Assembly: GCF_034387475.1 (NCBI RefSeq)
Contig: NZ_JAXCIL010000002.1
Span: 1,054,001 to 1,118,000 of the forward strand
Length of the DNA stretch: 64,000 nucleotides
Reading direction: 5' to 3'
Source of the DNA: Pseudomonas sp. Teo4
GTDB taxonomy: Bacteria; Pseudomonadota; Gammaproteobacteria; Pseudomonadales; Pseudomonadaceae
Shown piece after piece: positions 32,516 through 41,029 of this stretch. Under the pieces are notes generated by a model. That model searched no databases, was not told the DNA's origin, and was given only the letters and a program-made list of their open reading frames with translations. The position numbers were made by a program, and so were the translations under genes. Every line of letters starts with the position of its first letter. Within the stretch, counting starts at the first letter, position 1.

Positions 32516-32848
32516 ATGAAAGTCATCAAAAGCATCGCGGCCATCCTGGCCATAGTGGCCTCCTCAACCGCGCTCGCCGAAGGAGGATCCGACCGTCTAT
32601 ACGGGAAGATGATTCAGGCCAATGAGCAAGCTATGCGAGCTTATGCGGCCGTCAATGATATGAAGCCACCGGAGGTGATCCATTATCGCTACGGGATGCG
32701 GCTCGACGTGGCGAGAGTAATCAGCATGACATCGACCAAGGCGAGCTGTGACGTGATGCCAGCACAGATGAACTACGAGGATTCCAATGGAGACCTGAAA
32801 ATCCTTGAGTACCGGACCGCTGGTATCGGTTGCCGGGGCCAGAACTGA
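32516..32848 (+). CDS. Secreted DUF2790-family protein, copy 1
   Basis: The 110-residue protein has a signal peptide (MKVIKSIAAILAIVASSTALA, cut near AEG), then the DUF2790 block: PPEVIHYRYGMRLDVARVIS and two cysteines near the C-terminus (SCDVMPAQMNYEDSNGDLKI, GIGC). This family is small, periplasmic and common in Pseudomonas; its function is not established, but members are often metal-induced. GGAG lies 8 nt before the chosen ATG. A metal-type operator lies upstream. Two further copies lie at 57930 (intact) and 63085 (broken). Confidence 0.85.
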   Translation: MKVIKSIAAILAIVASSTALAEGGSDRLYGKMIQANEQAMRAYAAVNDMKPPEVIHYRYGMRLDVARVISMTSTKASCDVMPAQMNYEDSNGDLKILEYRTAGIGCRGQN

Positions 32849-32985
32849 GCACTGATCGAGCGGGCAGGACTTACGCTGATAAAAAGCCGGGTTGAAGCGT
32901 CAATTCCGGCGATTGATCGCCTGGTTACCGGCCTTCATGACTGGTGGAGTACGATGAGAATTGGTAGCTCAGGCAGGACAGCCCA

Positions 32986-33174
32986 ATGACTCAATCAGCG
33001 CGCACCACGGTCAAGTGCCTTGATCCCGGCGACGGCTCCGGCGATGTGATTGTGGAACTACCCGACGACATTCTGCGCGAGCTCGGGGTCACGACGGGCG
33101 ACAGACTCTCCATCGAGCTTATCAACGGCGATATCGTACTCAAGCCAGTCCGCGAGCGCCGTGAATCTGATTAG
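32986..33174 (+). CDS. AbrB/MazE/SpoVT-type DNA-binding protein
   Basis: The 62-residue protein fits the swapped-hairpin AbrB fold: DGSGDVIVELPDDILRELGV, then TTGDRLSIELINGDIVLKPV. Such proteins are usually antitoxins or small regulators. No toxin gene is adjacent: to the right lies only a hairpin and the convergent copG gene. No function can be assigned beyond DNA binding. Confidence 0.75.
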   Translation: MTQSARTTVKCLDPGDGSGDVIVELPDDILRELGVTTGDRLSIELINGDIVLKPVRERRESD

Positions 33175-33238
33175 CTACGCTTCGGAGGCCCTCTGAGTCG
33201 TCGTGTTGAGCTGATAAGTTTTCTCGCAGGGATATATG

Positions 33239-33264
33239 GGACGGCAGTCAGCCTACTGCCGTCC
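33239..33264. terminator. Hairpin between convergent abrB-like gene and copG
   Basis: GGACGGCAGT and ACTGCCGTCC form a perfect 10-bp stem with a 6-nt loop between two convergent genes. T-runs are weak on both sides, so it is a probable but not classic bidirectional terminator. Confidence 0.6.
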
Positions 33265-33278
33265 TTCTGGTCGGTGCG

Positions 33279-33734
33279 TTATTTAGCTGGATAGTTGGCG
33301 ACTACTTGGTCCTCGCCGCTTTTGGTTAAACCAATAACCTGGTAGGCATGGCTTACGCCATCAACCTCCATGCCTGGGGATCCAGCTGGCATTCCTGGCA
33401 CGGCAATCCCTACCAGATCGTTCCGCTCCTTGAGTTCTCGAATCTGCTCAGCTGGCACGTGACCTTCAACAAACTTTCCGTCAATCACGGCTGTGTGGCA
33501 GGACGCTAACCGTGGCGCTACGCCCAGCTTCTGTTTCACTGCGCCCATGTCCGTCTCAACATGGTCGGTCACCTTGAAACCATTGGCTTCCAGGTGCGCG
33601 ATCCACTTCTTGCAGCAACCGCAGTTCGCATCTCGGTGAACGTCGATGGACATTGGCTCTGCGGCGTATGCCGCCGAGGCCACCAGCAGCCCAGCGATTG
33701 CGGCTAGCCGAACGAGTATCCGGTTAGTTGGCAT
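33279..33734 (-). CDS. copG: CopG, periplasmic copper protein (DUF411)
   Basis: CopG of this family binds a cysteine-bridged copper cluster and acts in copper resistance. The 151-residue protein has a signal peptide (IAGLLVASAAYAAEP), then SIDVHRDANCGCCKKW with His33, Cys38, Cys40 and Cys41, and the downstream SCHTAVIDGK and EGHVP motifs. The start at 33734 has AAGGAG upstream and overlaps the cytochrome stop by 11 nt. The open frame continues upstream to 33980 but only as the shadow of the His-rich cytochrome tail. It is the last gene of the copA operon. Confidence 0.9.
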   Translation of the reverse strand: MPTNRILVRLAAIAGLLVASAAYAAEPMSIDVHRDANCGCCKKWIAHLEANGFKVTDHVETDMGAVKQKLGVAPRLASCHTAVIDGKFVEGHVPAEQIRELKERNDLVGIAVPGMPAGSPGMEVDGVSHAYQVIGLTKSGEDQVVANYPAK

Positions 33735-34506
33735 GAGTGTGCTCCTTACCGTCTTTGTGAACATGCGTCTTTGTCGACGATTTCGGGTGGGCGTCCGAAT
33801 GGGCTTCGGCCGCATTGTGGTCACCGTGATGATCTGCTGCTTGGGCGGCGCCTGCGGGTGCAGCTCCATGGTCGTGAGCTGCCTGGGCATGATCGTCGTC
33901 TGCCGCTTCGTCGGGATCGCCATGCTCGGCATGCCCGCTCCCGCCGTGCTGACCCTCATGGTTATGCATATCGCTTTCACCGCCGCCGTGCTGGTGTCCG
34001 CCGCTCGTGGCCACCAAAGCCTTGTACTGCTCGGGATTCATCTGTGGAAGTTGATCCAGGAACGCGACGATTCCCCAGATGTACTCATCACCCATGCTCT
34101 TGCCCCAAGCGGGCATGCCGGTGGCTTTGATACCGTGCTTGATCGTCCAGAATGCGGCAGCCGGATCGCCTCCGACACCCACCTTGGTGAGGTCAGGTGG
34201 CGACGGATATAGCGCTTGGCTGAGTTCTGTCTTTCCAACGCCAGGGGCGAGGTGGCACCCAATGCACATGGCGTTGTAGTTGCCTGCGCCTGCCTTGATC
34301 AACGCAGCGTCCTTCAGGTCAGGCACTTCAATGTCTCGCGCTCGAACCTCAATCGAACTGTCGCGAGCCATGGCGAGAAACGAATGGACAGCCGGGAAGT
34401 GAGGATCATCGGCGCCGACATTCACCAAGCCGAAATACGCCGTACCCAATACCGCAGCACTTCCGACAGCACCGGCCACAAGCAGCGTTGTAATTGTTCT
34501 TTTCAT
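33724..34506 (-). CDS. Membrane-anchored c-type cytochrome with His-rich tail
   Basis: The 260-residue protein has an N-terminal signal/anchor (TITTLLVAGAVGSAAVLG), one c-type heme site at residues 81-85 (CIGCH) and a likely axial Met in TGMPAWGK. From about residue 170 it carries a tail of roughly 90 residues very rich in His, Asp and Ala (GGHQHGGG, HNHEGQHGG, ADHHGDHN), a likely metal-binding extension. It sits between copB and copG, so an electron-transfer role in copper oxidation with CopA is plausible but inferred. Confidence 0.85.
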   Translation of the reverse strand: MKRTITTLLVAGAVGSAAVLGTAYFGLVNVGADDPHFPAVHSFLAMARDSSIEVRARDIEVPDLKDAALIKAGAGNYNAMCIGCHLAPGVGKTELSQALYPSPPDLTKVGVGGDPAAAFWTIKHGIKATGMPAWGKSMGDEYIWGIVAFLDQLPQMNPEQYKALVATSGGHQHGGGESDMHNHEGQHGGSGHAEHGDPDEAADDDHAQAAHDHGAAPAGAAQAADHHGDHNAAEAHSDAHPKSSTKTHVHKDGKEHTHAN

Positions 34507-34516
34507 GTTGGAATAC

Positions 34517-35632
34517 TCAGAACCACATCCTGATACCGGCAACGAAGCGTGCCTCATTAACGTCTCCACCCTCGTCTCGGATGAAGTCAGCGGTGTTGCC
34601 GTAGGAGCGGCTCCAGGTAACGCCTATGTACGGGGCAAACTGGCGGACAATTTCATACCGTAGACGCAGTCCGACTTCGGTATTGGCCAGACCCGAGCCA
34701 ACACCGCGCTCAGGATCGTTCTTGCCATAGAAGTTCGCCTCAGCCGTGGGCTGCAAAATCAAGCGATTGGTCAGCAGGATGTCGTATTCGCCCTCAAGAC
34801 GCGCAGCAGTCTGGCCGTTCTCGCCGATGAACGCCGTAGCTTCGGCCTCGAAGTCATACAAGGCCATGCCCTGAATACCAAAGGCTGCCCAGGTCTGAGG
34901 TGATTCCGGTTTGAAATCCTGACGGACCCCGGCGACCACGTCCCACCAAGGACTGACCGAGCGCCCGTATAGCAGTTGCAGCTCAGCGTCTTCGGTTACC
35001 CCATTGGTGCGCTCGCCTTCCGAGCGAACCCAGAGTCGATTGATGTCGCCACCTACCCAGCCTGATGCGTCCCAGGCCAGGGTGCTGCCCTCATCGGCGT
35101 CCTGGTATTCGAGCTGGTCCAACAGGAAGAAGCTGTTGATTCCGCTGTCGTGCACCTGGTGGCCACCCAAAGGCGGAAAGGCTGCCTCGCGGTCGGCATC
35201 AGTGAGCACTGGAATCGGCGTGCGGCTCGTTGTGGTCGGAGAAGTCGCTGAACCATGATTCATCTGGGAATGGTCCATGCCCTTCATCGAACCGTGATCC
35301 ATGCCCTTCATGTTTCCATGGCCCATTTTGCTGTGGTCCATCTTGCTATGGTCCACCGGGCTGGATTTGCTCTGGCTTTGAGCATGCCCCATCTGGCTGT
35401 GATCAACAGGGGCAGGCTGTTTCTGCTGTTTGCTCATCCCCATCTTGCTGTGATCCATCGCCGGCATCGATTCGGACGGAGCAGCATCCATTTGCATGGA
35501 ACCGTGCCCCATTTTCGAATGATCCATGCCCGAGTGATCCATTTCTTCAGCGGCGAAGCTGGGCGTTACGCCCAGCATGCCAATTGAAACAGTCAGGGCC
35601 AGCAGCGAAGGCCGCCCAAAGCTATTGACCAT
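34517..35632 (-). CDS. copB: CopB, outer-membrane copper resistance protein
   Basis: CopB is an outer-membrane beta-barrel that helps keep copper out of or sequestered at the envelope. The 371-residue protein has a signal peptide, an N-terminal Met/His-rich region with repeats of MDHSKM and MDHSQM type (residues ~30-120), then the conserved barrel from [12 protein letters not shown] to the terminal FVAGIRMWF with a C-terminal aromatic. The chosen ATG at 35632 has AGGGAAAG just before it and overlaps the upstream Met-rich gene by 11 nt. Confidence 0.93.
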   Translation of the reverse strand: MVNSFGRPSLLALTVSIGMLGVTPSFAAEEMDHSGMDHSKMGHGSMQMDAAPSESMPAMDHSKMGMSKQQKQPAPVDHSQMGHAQSQSKSSPVDHSKMDHSKMGHGNMKGMDHGSMKGMDHSQMNHGSATSPTTTSRTPIPVLTDADREAAFPPLGGHQVHDSGINSFFLLDQLEYQDADEGSTLAWDASGWVGGDINRLWVRSEGERTNGVTEDAELQLLYGRSVSPWWDVVAGVRQDFKPESPQTWAAFGIQGMALYDFEAEATAFIGENGQTAARLEGEYDILLTNRLILQPTAEANFYGKNDPERGVGSGLANTEVGLRLRYEIVRQFAPYIGVTWSRSYGNTADFIRDEGGDVNEARFVAGIRMWF

Positions 35633-35945
35633 CTTTCCCTGCCTTAGCTTTGTCGCTGCCATGCGATTCCATCATTTTGTCGTGGTCCATGCCTTCCATC
35701 GAGCCATGGTCCATCCCCTTCATCGAGCCGTGGTCCATACCTTCCATGGACCCATGGTCCATGCCTTCATGGTTCATCCCCTGACCCTGCTTGTCCTGCG
35801 AACCTTTGGTTTTACCGGCCTCGGTGGATTTCTGGGAATGCTGATCATGGTTGTCGCTAGACCACGACGACGGGGCATAAACAGCCAACATGCCGACCAT
35901 CGCAGCGGAGAGGAAAAAGGCGCTTCGTTTCATTGGTTTGCTCAT
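35622..35945 (-). CDS. Small periplasmic Met/His-rich copper-binding protein
   Basis: The 107-residue protein has a signal peptide ([18 protein letters not shown]) followed by a hydrophilic linker and four to five MDHGSM/MDHDKM units. The repeats match those in CopA and CopB on either side, so it is probably a periplasmic copper(I)-binding protein. No family name is secure. It lies between copA and copB and overlaps copB by 11 nt, so it is certainly part of the operon. Confidence 0.8.
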   Translation of the reverse strand: MSKPMKRSAFFLSAAMVGMLAVYAPSSWSSDNHDQHSQKSTEAGKTKGSQDKQGQGMNHEGMDHGSMEGMDHGSMKGMDHGSMEGMDHDKMMESHGSDKAKAGKDGQ

Positions 35946-35959
35946 CTCAAATCTCCAGT

Positions 35960-37921
35960 TCATTCGTCCACACGGACTTCTCGGAACATGCCCATTTCCA
36001 TGTGGAACAGTAGGTGACAGTGATAGGCCCAACGTCCCAAGGCATCTGCGGTGACGCGATAGCTTCGTTTTGAGCCAGGTGGCATGTCGATGGTGTGCTT
36101 GCGAACCATGAAGTTGCCGTTCTCGTCCTCCAGATCACTCCACATACCGTGGAGATGGATGGGGTGAGTCATCATGGTGTCGTTGACCAAGGTGATGCGA
36201 AGACGCTCGCCATATTTCAACCGCAGCGGTTCAGCGTCGGAGAATTTGATACCGTCGAACGACCACGCGAACTTCTCCATGTGGCCGGTAAGGTGCAGTT
36301 CGATTGTGCGTCCAGGCTCTCGACCATCGGGATCGATGAAGGTGCTCCGCAAATCGGCGTAGGTCAGCACTCGGCGTCCGTTGTTGCGCAGGCCAATTCC
36401 CGGATCGTTCAGCTTCGGGGTCGGCGACATGGTCTGCATATCGACCAACGGGTTATTGGTCTCGGAAGCCGGATGGCTCTGCATTGCACCGCTCATGCCG
36501 GCCATGTTGCCGTGGTCCATCCCAGCCATCTTGCTGTGATCCATGCCGGCCATGCTGCCGTGGTCCATTCCAGCCATCTTGCTGTGGTCCATGCCGGCCA
36601 TGCTGCCATGGTCCATTCCAGCCATCTTGCTGTGGTCCATGCCGGCCATGTTGCCCTGGTCCATGCCACCCATGCCGCCGTGATCCATTCCGCCCATGCT
36701 GCCATGGTCCATCCCAGCCATCTTGCTGTGGTCCATGCCGGCCATGTTGCCTTGGTCCATGCCAGCCATGCTGCCGTGATCCATTCCGCCCATGCTGCCG
36801 TGGTCCATGCCCATATCGCTCATGGCGATGATCGGGCGCGGATCTACCTCCGGTACGGGCGCTTGCAAGCCTTCACGAACCGCCAGGGTGCCTCGGGAGT
36901 ACCCGGTACGGTCCATGGATTGCGCGAAGATCGTATAGGCCTGCTCGTTTTCAGGTTCGACGATGACATCGTAGGTTTCGGCAACGGCGATCCGGAACTC
37001 ATCGACCGATACGGGTTTGACGTACTGGCCGTCAGCAGCCACAACCGTCATCTTGAGCCCAGGAATCCGGACATCGAAATAGGTCATGGCCGAGCCGTTG
37101 ATAAAGCGCAGGCGGATCTTCTCGCCGGGCTTGAAGAGTCCCGTCCAGTTGCCGTTCGGAGCCTGGCCGTTCATGAGGTAGGTGTAGGTATACCCGCTCA
37201 CGTCAGCGAGGTCGGTGGGGCTCATCTTCATTTCAGCCCACATCTTCCGATCCGCTACAGCGGCCGACCAGCCTTTCTCGCTCACATCGTCAACGAAGTC
37301 GCTAACTGTGCGCTTGTGGAAGTTGTAGTAGTCAGATTGCTTCTTGAGTTTGGAGAGCACCCGCGCCGGGTCTTCATCTGTCCAATCGCTGAGCATGACG
37401 ACGTAATCACGGTCGTACACAAACGGCTCTGGATCCTTGGCATCGATCACCAACGCCCCATAGACCCCGGACTGTTCCTGGAAGCCTGAGTGGCTGTGAT
37501 ACCAGTAGGTGCCGTTCTGGTGGACCTTGAACTTGTATTCGTACATGCCATCGGGAGCGATGCCGTGGAAGCTCAAGCCCGGCACACCGTCCATGTTGGC
37601 GGGCAGGATGATGCCGTGCCAGTGAATGGAGGTGTCTTGTTTCAGCCGGTTGCGTACGCGCAGTGTGACGGTGTCGCCTTCGCGCCATCGCAGGATCGGC
37701 CCTGGCACGGAGCCGTTGATGGCCATGGCCGTACGAGCTGCACCCGTGATGTTGACGGGCAGTTCGCCGATATACAGATCGAAGTCCGTGCCGCTGAGCA
37801 CGTTCGGTTGGCCAGGGCTGGTCACGGCCCAGACCGGCGCGCGCCACATGCCGAGCCCACCCAGAAGTCCGGTAGCGGCCAGGCCTTTGACGAAAGATCG
37901 TCTCGTGGTTTTGCTTTGCAT
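35960..37921 (-). CDS. copA: CopA, periplasmic multicopper oxidase
   Basis: CopA (PcoA type) oxidises Cu(I) in the periplasm and binds extra copper. The 653-residue protein has a Tat signal (TRRSFVKG, residues 6-13), copper-ligand motifs HWHGIILP and YWYHSHSG in the first cupredoxin domain, and HPIHLHGMW plus [13 protein letters not shown] at the C-terminus (type 1-3 sites). An unusually long array of 13 octapeptides (MDHGSMAG type) lies in the middle; typical homologues are about 600 residues. A CopR-type operator lies about 160 bp upstream. First gene of the five-gene copper operon. Confidence 0.95.
   Translation of the reverse strand: MQSKTTRRSFVKGLAATGLLGGLGMWRAPVWAVTSPGQPNVLSGTDFDLYIGELPVNITGAARTAMAINGSVPGPILRWREGDTVTLRVRNRLKQDTSIHWHGIILPANMDGVPGLSFHGIAPDGMYEYKFKVHQNGTYWYHSHSGFQEQSGVYGALVIDAKDPEPFVYDRDYVVMLSDWTDEDPARVLSKLKKQSDYYNFHKRTVSDFVDDVSEKGWSAAVADRKMWAEMKMSPTDLADVSGYTYTYLMNGQAPNGNWTGLFKPGEKIRLRFINGSAMTYFDVRIPGLKMTVVAADGQYVKPVSVDEFRIAVAETYDVIVEPENEQAYTIFAQSMDRTGYSRGTLAVREGLQAPVPEVDPRPIIAMSDMGMDHGSMGGMDHGSMAGMDQGNMAGMDHSKMAGMDHGSMGGMDHGGMGGMDQGNMAGMDHSKMAGMDHGSMAGMDHSKMAGMDHGSMAGMDHSKMAGMDHGNMAGMSGAMQSHPASETNNPLVDMQTMSPTPKLNDPGIGLRNNGRRVLTYADLRSTFIDPDGREPGRTIELHLTGHMEKFAWSFDGIKFSDAEPLRLKYGERLRITLVNDTMMTHPIHLHGMWSDLEDENGNFMVRKHTIDMPPGSKRSYRVTADALGRWAYHCHLLFHMEMGMFREVRVDE
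36497..36808 (-). repeat. 24-bp tandem repeat array encoding 13 Met-rich octapeptides in copA
   Basis: Thirteen consecutive 24-bp units encode [32 protein letters not shown] and close variants. Each unit offers Met and His ligands suited to copper(I). The near identity at DNA level means the array can expand or shrink by slippage or recombination. Confidence 0.92.
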
Positions 37922-38081
37922 GCCGTTGCGTCCAGTCAGGTAGATCGCTGATATCCAGGCTGCTCGATGGCGCAGCCCTTGGGTTCATTGGAGCTCTCAC
38001 CAGTCTCGTAGACTTTCGCCACTGCACGAGGCTGATGAGAGGCCGTAGTCTGAAACTGCCATAGTTCAGATTCCGGAGTGA

Positions 38082-38095
38082 TTACATTTCTGTAA
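38082..38095. promoter_or_regulatory. CopR-type operator (cop box) upstream of copA
   Basis: TTACATTTCTGTAA lies between the PtrA-like gene and copA, on the promoter side of the copA operon. The same 14-mer, in the reverse orientation, occurs at 47301, before the cysteine-rich copper protein gene. It matches the known CopR/CusR box pattern TTACA-N4-TGTAA. It overlaps no coding sequence. Confidence 0.75.
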
Positions 38096-38102
38096 GCTCG
38101 GA

Positions 38103-38309
38103 TCAGCAGCTTTCGTGGCCGGCATGCTTGCTCGACTGGGCGGCGACTGGCGCCTGCTCTTTCTTCTCCTGCGCAACTTGGAATGCCTGCACGGAGCTTT
38201 GGCGAGCCGCTTCCATCCGCGCATAGGTCCGGTCCGCGCCGCCCTCTGCCAGGGCGATGCCTGCCATGCCAAAGGTAACGACCATCACAATTGCTTTGAC
38301 CATGTTCAT
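38103..38309 (-). CDS. PtrA-like small secreted protein, copy 1
   Basis: The 68-residue protein has a signal peptide (VKAIVMVVTFGMAGIALAEGG) followed by a PtrA-type N-terminal motif (GGADRTYARMEAARQSS), a short charged stretch and a C-terminal HAGHESC that could bind metal. PtrA of P. aeruginosa is copper-induced and linked to control of type III secretion and copper tolerance; the function here is by similarity only. It is divergent from copRS and precedes the copA promoter. Confidence 0.75.
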   Translation of the reverse strand: MNMVKAIVMVVTFGMAGIALAEGGADRTYARMEAARQSSVQAFQVAQEKKEQAPVAAQSSKHAGHESC

Positions 38310-38474
38310 CTGGAGATCCTCAGTGGGTTCTGCGCCTCATGGCGTCAGGTACAGGGTCAAGTTAGCTTCGCGGTGCTGTCAGAAAACTGATCTCGACATT
38401 ACTTTTCCGTCAGCTTCTGGTTGGGCGTCTTTTTTCCTGCAAACTGGAGAAGCACCCCGCGTGGATGAGAGCAG

Positions 38475-39152
38475 ATGAAATTACTCGTAGCCGAAGATGA
38501 GCCAAAAACCGGTGTCTACCTCCAGCAAGGCCTGACAGAAGCTGGCTTCACCGTTGACCGGGTGATGACAGGCACGGACGCCCTGCAACAGGCACAGAGC
38601 GAAGCGTATGACTTGCTGATCCTCGACGTGATGATGCCGGGGCTCGACGGCTGGGATGTCCTGCGCAAGATCCGTGCGGTGGGGCAGGATGTGCCAGTCC
38701 TTTTCTTGACGGCCCGCGACGGCGTAGACGACCGCGTGAAAGGTTTGGAACTGGGCGCTGATGATTACCTGGTGAAGCCCTTTGCGTTCTCGGAGCTGCT
38801 GGCTCGGGTTCGCACGTTGCTGCGCAGAGGCAACGGTGGTTCTGCTCAAACCACCATGAAGATGGCAGACCTTGAGGTAGACCTGCTGAAGCGTCGAGCT
38901 ACGCGAAACGGCAAGCGGATTGACCTTACTGCCAAGGAGTTTTCCCTGTTGGAGCTGCTCATGCGCCGACGCGGCGAGGTGCTCCCCAAGTCGCTGATCG
39001 CTTCTCAGGTCTGGGATATGAATTTCGACAGTGACACCAACGTGATCGAGGTCGCGATTCGCCGACTGCGGGCCAAGATTGATGACGACTTCGCGCCAAA
39101 GCTCATCCATACCGCCCGAGGCATGGGCTACATGATGGATGTGCCGGAGTGA
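38475..39152 (+). CDS. copR: CopR/CusR-type copper response regulator
   Basis: This OmpR-family regulator activates copper genes when phosphorylated by CopS. The 225-residue protein has a receiver domain with acidic pocket Glu7-Asp8, phospho-acceptor Asp51 ([10 protein letters not shown]) and Lys in LVKPFAF, and a winged-helix C-terminal domain ([31 protein letters not shown]). It overlaps copS at TGATG. The nearby cop boxes are its probable targets. Confidence 0.93.
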   Translation: MKLLVAEDEPKTGVYLQQGLTEAGFTVDRVMTGTDALQQAQSEAYDLLILDVMMPGLDGWDVLRKIRAVGQDVPVLFLTARDGVDDRVKGLELGADDYLVKPFAFSELLARVRTLLRRGNGGSAQTTMKMADLEVDLLKRRATRNGKRIDLTAKEFSLLELLMRRRGEVLPKSLIASQVWDMNFDSDTNVIEVAIRRLRAKIDDDFAPKLIHTARGMGYMMDVPE

Positions 39153-40558
39153 TGCGCCCGCAATCATCGCTCGTCAAGCGACTGACCCTGATGTTCATGT
39201 TCGCGGTGACTGCTGTCCTGGTGGTCGCTGGCATGGCTTTCTACGGGCTCAGCCAGCACCATTTCCGGATGCTAGATGAGCAGGCGCTTTCTGAAAAACT
39301 GGAGTCAACGCGTCATATTCTGTCCATCTCAGCAGCGCGAGGCGGGCTCGACGATCAGGAGCAGCAGCTGCGGGCATTGCTCGGCGCACATCAGGATCTG
39401 TCGGCGAAAATCACCAAGGCTGACGGAACGGTCCTTTTTTCAGACCCCAAAGCCTCCCAAATTCCTCAGCGGTTCGAGCAGGCGCATCGGGGGGCGGTCT
39501 GGGAATGGCAGGATGAATCGCAGAACTTTCGCGGCATTACCGCCCAGCTGACCATTGCAGGCGAGCCGGAACCGGTGACGGCCGTGCTGATGCTCGATGT
39601 CACCACTCACGCCCATTTCTTTGTCACCCTGCAATGGTGGTTCGGCATCGGCTTGGTGATCAGCGCGATTGTAAGCGCAGGCTTGGGTTGGGTCGTGGCC
39701 AAGAGTGGGCTTCGGCCTGTTGGGCAAATCACCAAAGTGGCCACCGGGATGTCGGCAAGATCGCTCCGCGAGCGCATTCCCCTGGAGCCCGTACCGCTTG
39801 AGCTTCAGGAGCTCATCTTGTCTTTCAACGGGATGCTGGGACGATTGGAAGATGCATTCGTTCGGTTGTCCAACTTCTCTGCCGATATCGCTCATGAGTT
39901 GAGAACGCCAGTCAGCAACCTTCTGACCCATACCGAAGTGGTGCTCACCAAGAAGCGTGACCTGGATGCCTATGAGGAAAACCTCTATTCGAACCTGGAA
40001 GACCTCAAGCGCATGTCGCGCATGATCGACGACATGCTGTTCCTCGCCAAGGCGGATAATGGTCTGATCGTGCCCGAGCAGATCGATGTGGAGCTCTCCG
40101 ACCTCGTATCCAAGCTGTTCGAGTACTACCAGTTCCTGGCTGAGGATCAAGGCATCCAGCTGACCCTGCACGGGCAGGGTAAGGTTCGTGGCGATCGCCT
40201 GATGATTGACCGAGCGCTTTCCAACCTTCTATCCAACGCGTTGCGCTACACCCCGGAAGGCAACGAGATATCAGTGCGAATCGAGCAGACGCCTGAAAGC
40301 GTGACGCTTTCCGTGCGTAACAGCGGGGTAACCATCGATCCCCAGCACATTGGCAAGATCTTCGACCGATTCTATCGAGCCGATCCAGCCAGGCGCGAAG
40401 GCGGCCCAAGCAATGCAGGCCTGGGTCTGTCGATAACCCGCTCTATCATCGAGGCTCATAGCGGACGAATCTGGTGTACTTCAGCGGAGGGTGTCACAAC
40501 CTTCTTCATCAGTCTCCCAGCCTCCAAGCGGTTGGTTAGTGCAGCCCCAACCCCTTAA
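39152..40558 (+). CDS. copS: CopS/CusS-type copper sensor kinase
   Basis: This membrane histidine kinase senses periplasmic copper. The ~468-residue protein has an N-terminal transmembrane segment (FAVTAVLVVAGMAFYGL), a periplasmic sensor domain, a second transmembrane segment (WWFGIGLVISAIVSAGLGWV), HAMP, the phosphorylated His in FSADIAHELRTPVSNLL and an ATPase domain with SNLLSNALRYTP. The ATG at 39152 shares one base with the copR stop; a GTG at 39149 is an alternative start. Confidence 0.93.
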   Translation: MRPQSSLVKRLTLMFMFAVTAVLVVAGMAFYGLSQHHFRMLDEQALSEKLESTRHILSISAARGGLDDQEQQLRALLGAHQDLSAKITKADGTVLFSDPKASQIPQRFEQAHRGAVWEWQDESQNFRGITAQLTIAGEPEPVTAVLMLDVTTHAHFFVTLQWWFGIGLVISAIVSAGLGWVVAKSGLRPVGQITKVATGMSARSLRERIPLEPVPLELQELILSFNGMLGRLEDAFVRLSNFSADIAHELRTPVSNLLTHTEVVLTKKRDLDAYEENLYSNLEDLKRMSRMIDDMLFLAKADNGLIVPEQIDVELSDLVSKLFEYYQFLAEDQGIQLTLHGQGKVRGDRLMIDRALSNLLSNALRYTPEGNEISVRIEQTPESVTLSVRNSGVTIDPQHIGKIFDRFYRADPARREGGPSNAGLGLSITRSIIEAHSGRIWCTSAEGVTTFFISLPASKRLVSAAPTP

Positions 40559-40594
40559 TGCTGAACTCATCCCGGTAACCTATACTCGCCCATC

Positions 40595-40942
40595 ATGAAT
40601 CGGTTCATTCGACTACTCACCATCCTGATGCTTATCGTGGCGCTTCCGCTTAACGGGATGGCGGGCATCGATTCGGCGACTGAACCTTGCCCAATGCAGG
40701 CCATGGGCATGGAAATGATGGCGGGCATGGACCATGACTGCTGCCAGGACCAAGACCTGGGTAAGACTGGCGATCATGCCAAATCCTGCAAGGTCGGCCA
40801 GGAGTGCAGGACTGCCAGTACCGTACAGCTCAGCTTCCTGACGCCTGGGCTGAGCTTCGCCAAGCCACGACCTGCCGATACCTACGCGATAGGCATAGTA
40901 ACAGGCTCTCCCCCCGATCCATGGCGGCCTCCCCGCGTCTGA
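40595..40942 (+). CDS. Small CopL-like exported metal-binding protein
   Basis: The 115-residue protein has a signal peptide (LLTILMLIVALPLNGMAG) and a Met/Cys/His-rich middle (CPMQAMGMEMMAGMDHDCCQD, then CKVGQEC), ending in PPDPWRPPRV. The end and the metal-rich middle resemble CopL-type proteins that are linked to copper gene regulation, but the match is from memory. It lies 36 bp after copS and before cusCBAF on the same strand. Confidence 0.65.
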   Translation: MNRFIRLLTILMLIVALPLNGMAGIDSATEPCPMQAMGMEMMAGMDHDCCQDQDLGKTGDHAKSCKVGQECRTASTVQLSFLTPGLSFAKPRPADTYAIGIVTGSPPDPWRPPRV

Positions 40943-41029
40943 TTCCCTCTTAATTTCACACCGTCGTTCCGCCTAGCAGCAGGGCGATGGCACGCGCCTG
41001 GGCGCTGATCTTTCGAGGAATCATTTTTC

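Noticed and set aside
36484..36831. Cys/Pro-rich plus-strand frame (repeated CCRGP-type units)
   Set aside because: It is the antisense of the Met-rich octapeptide repeats in copA, so its regularity follows from the repeat DNA.
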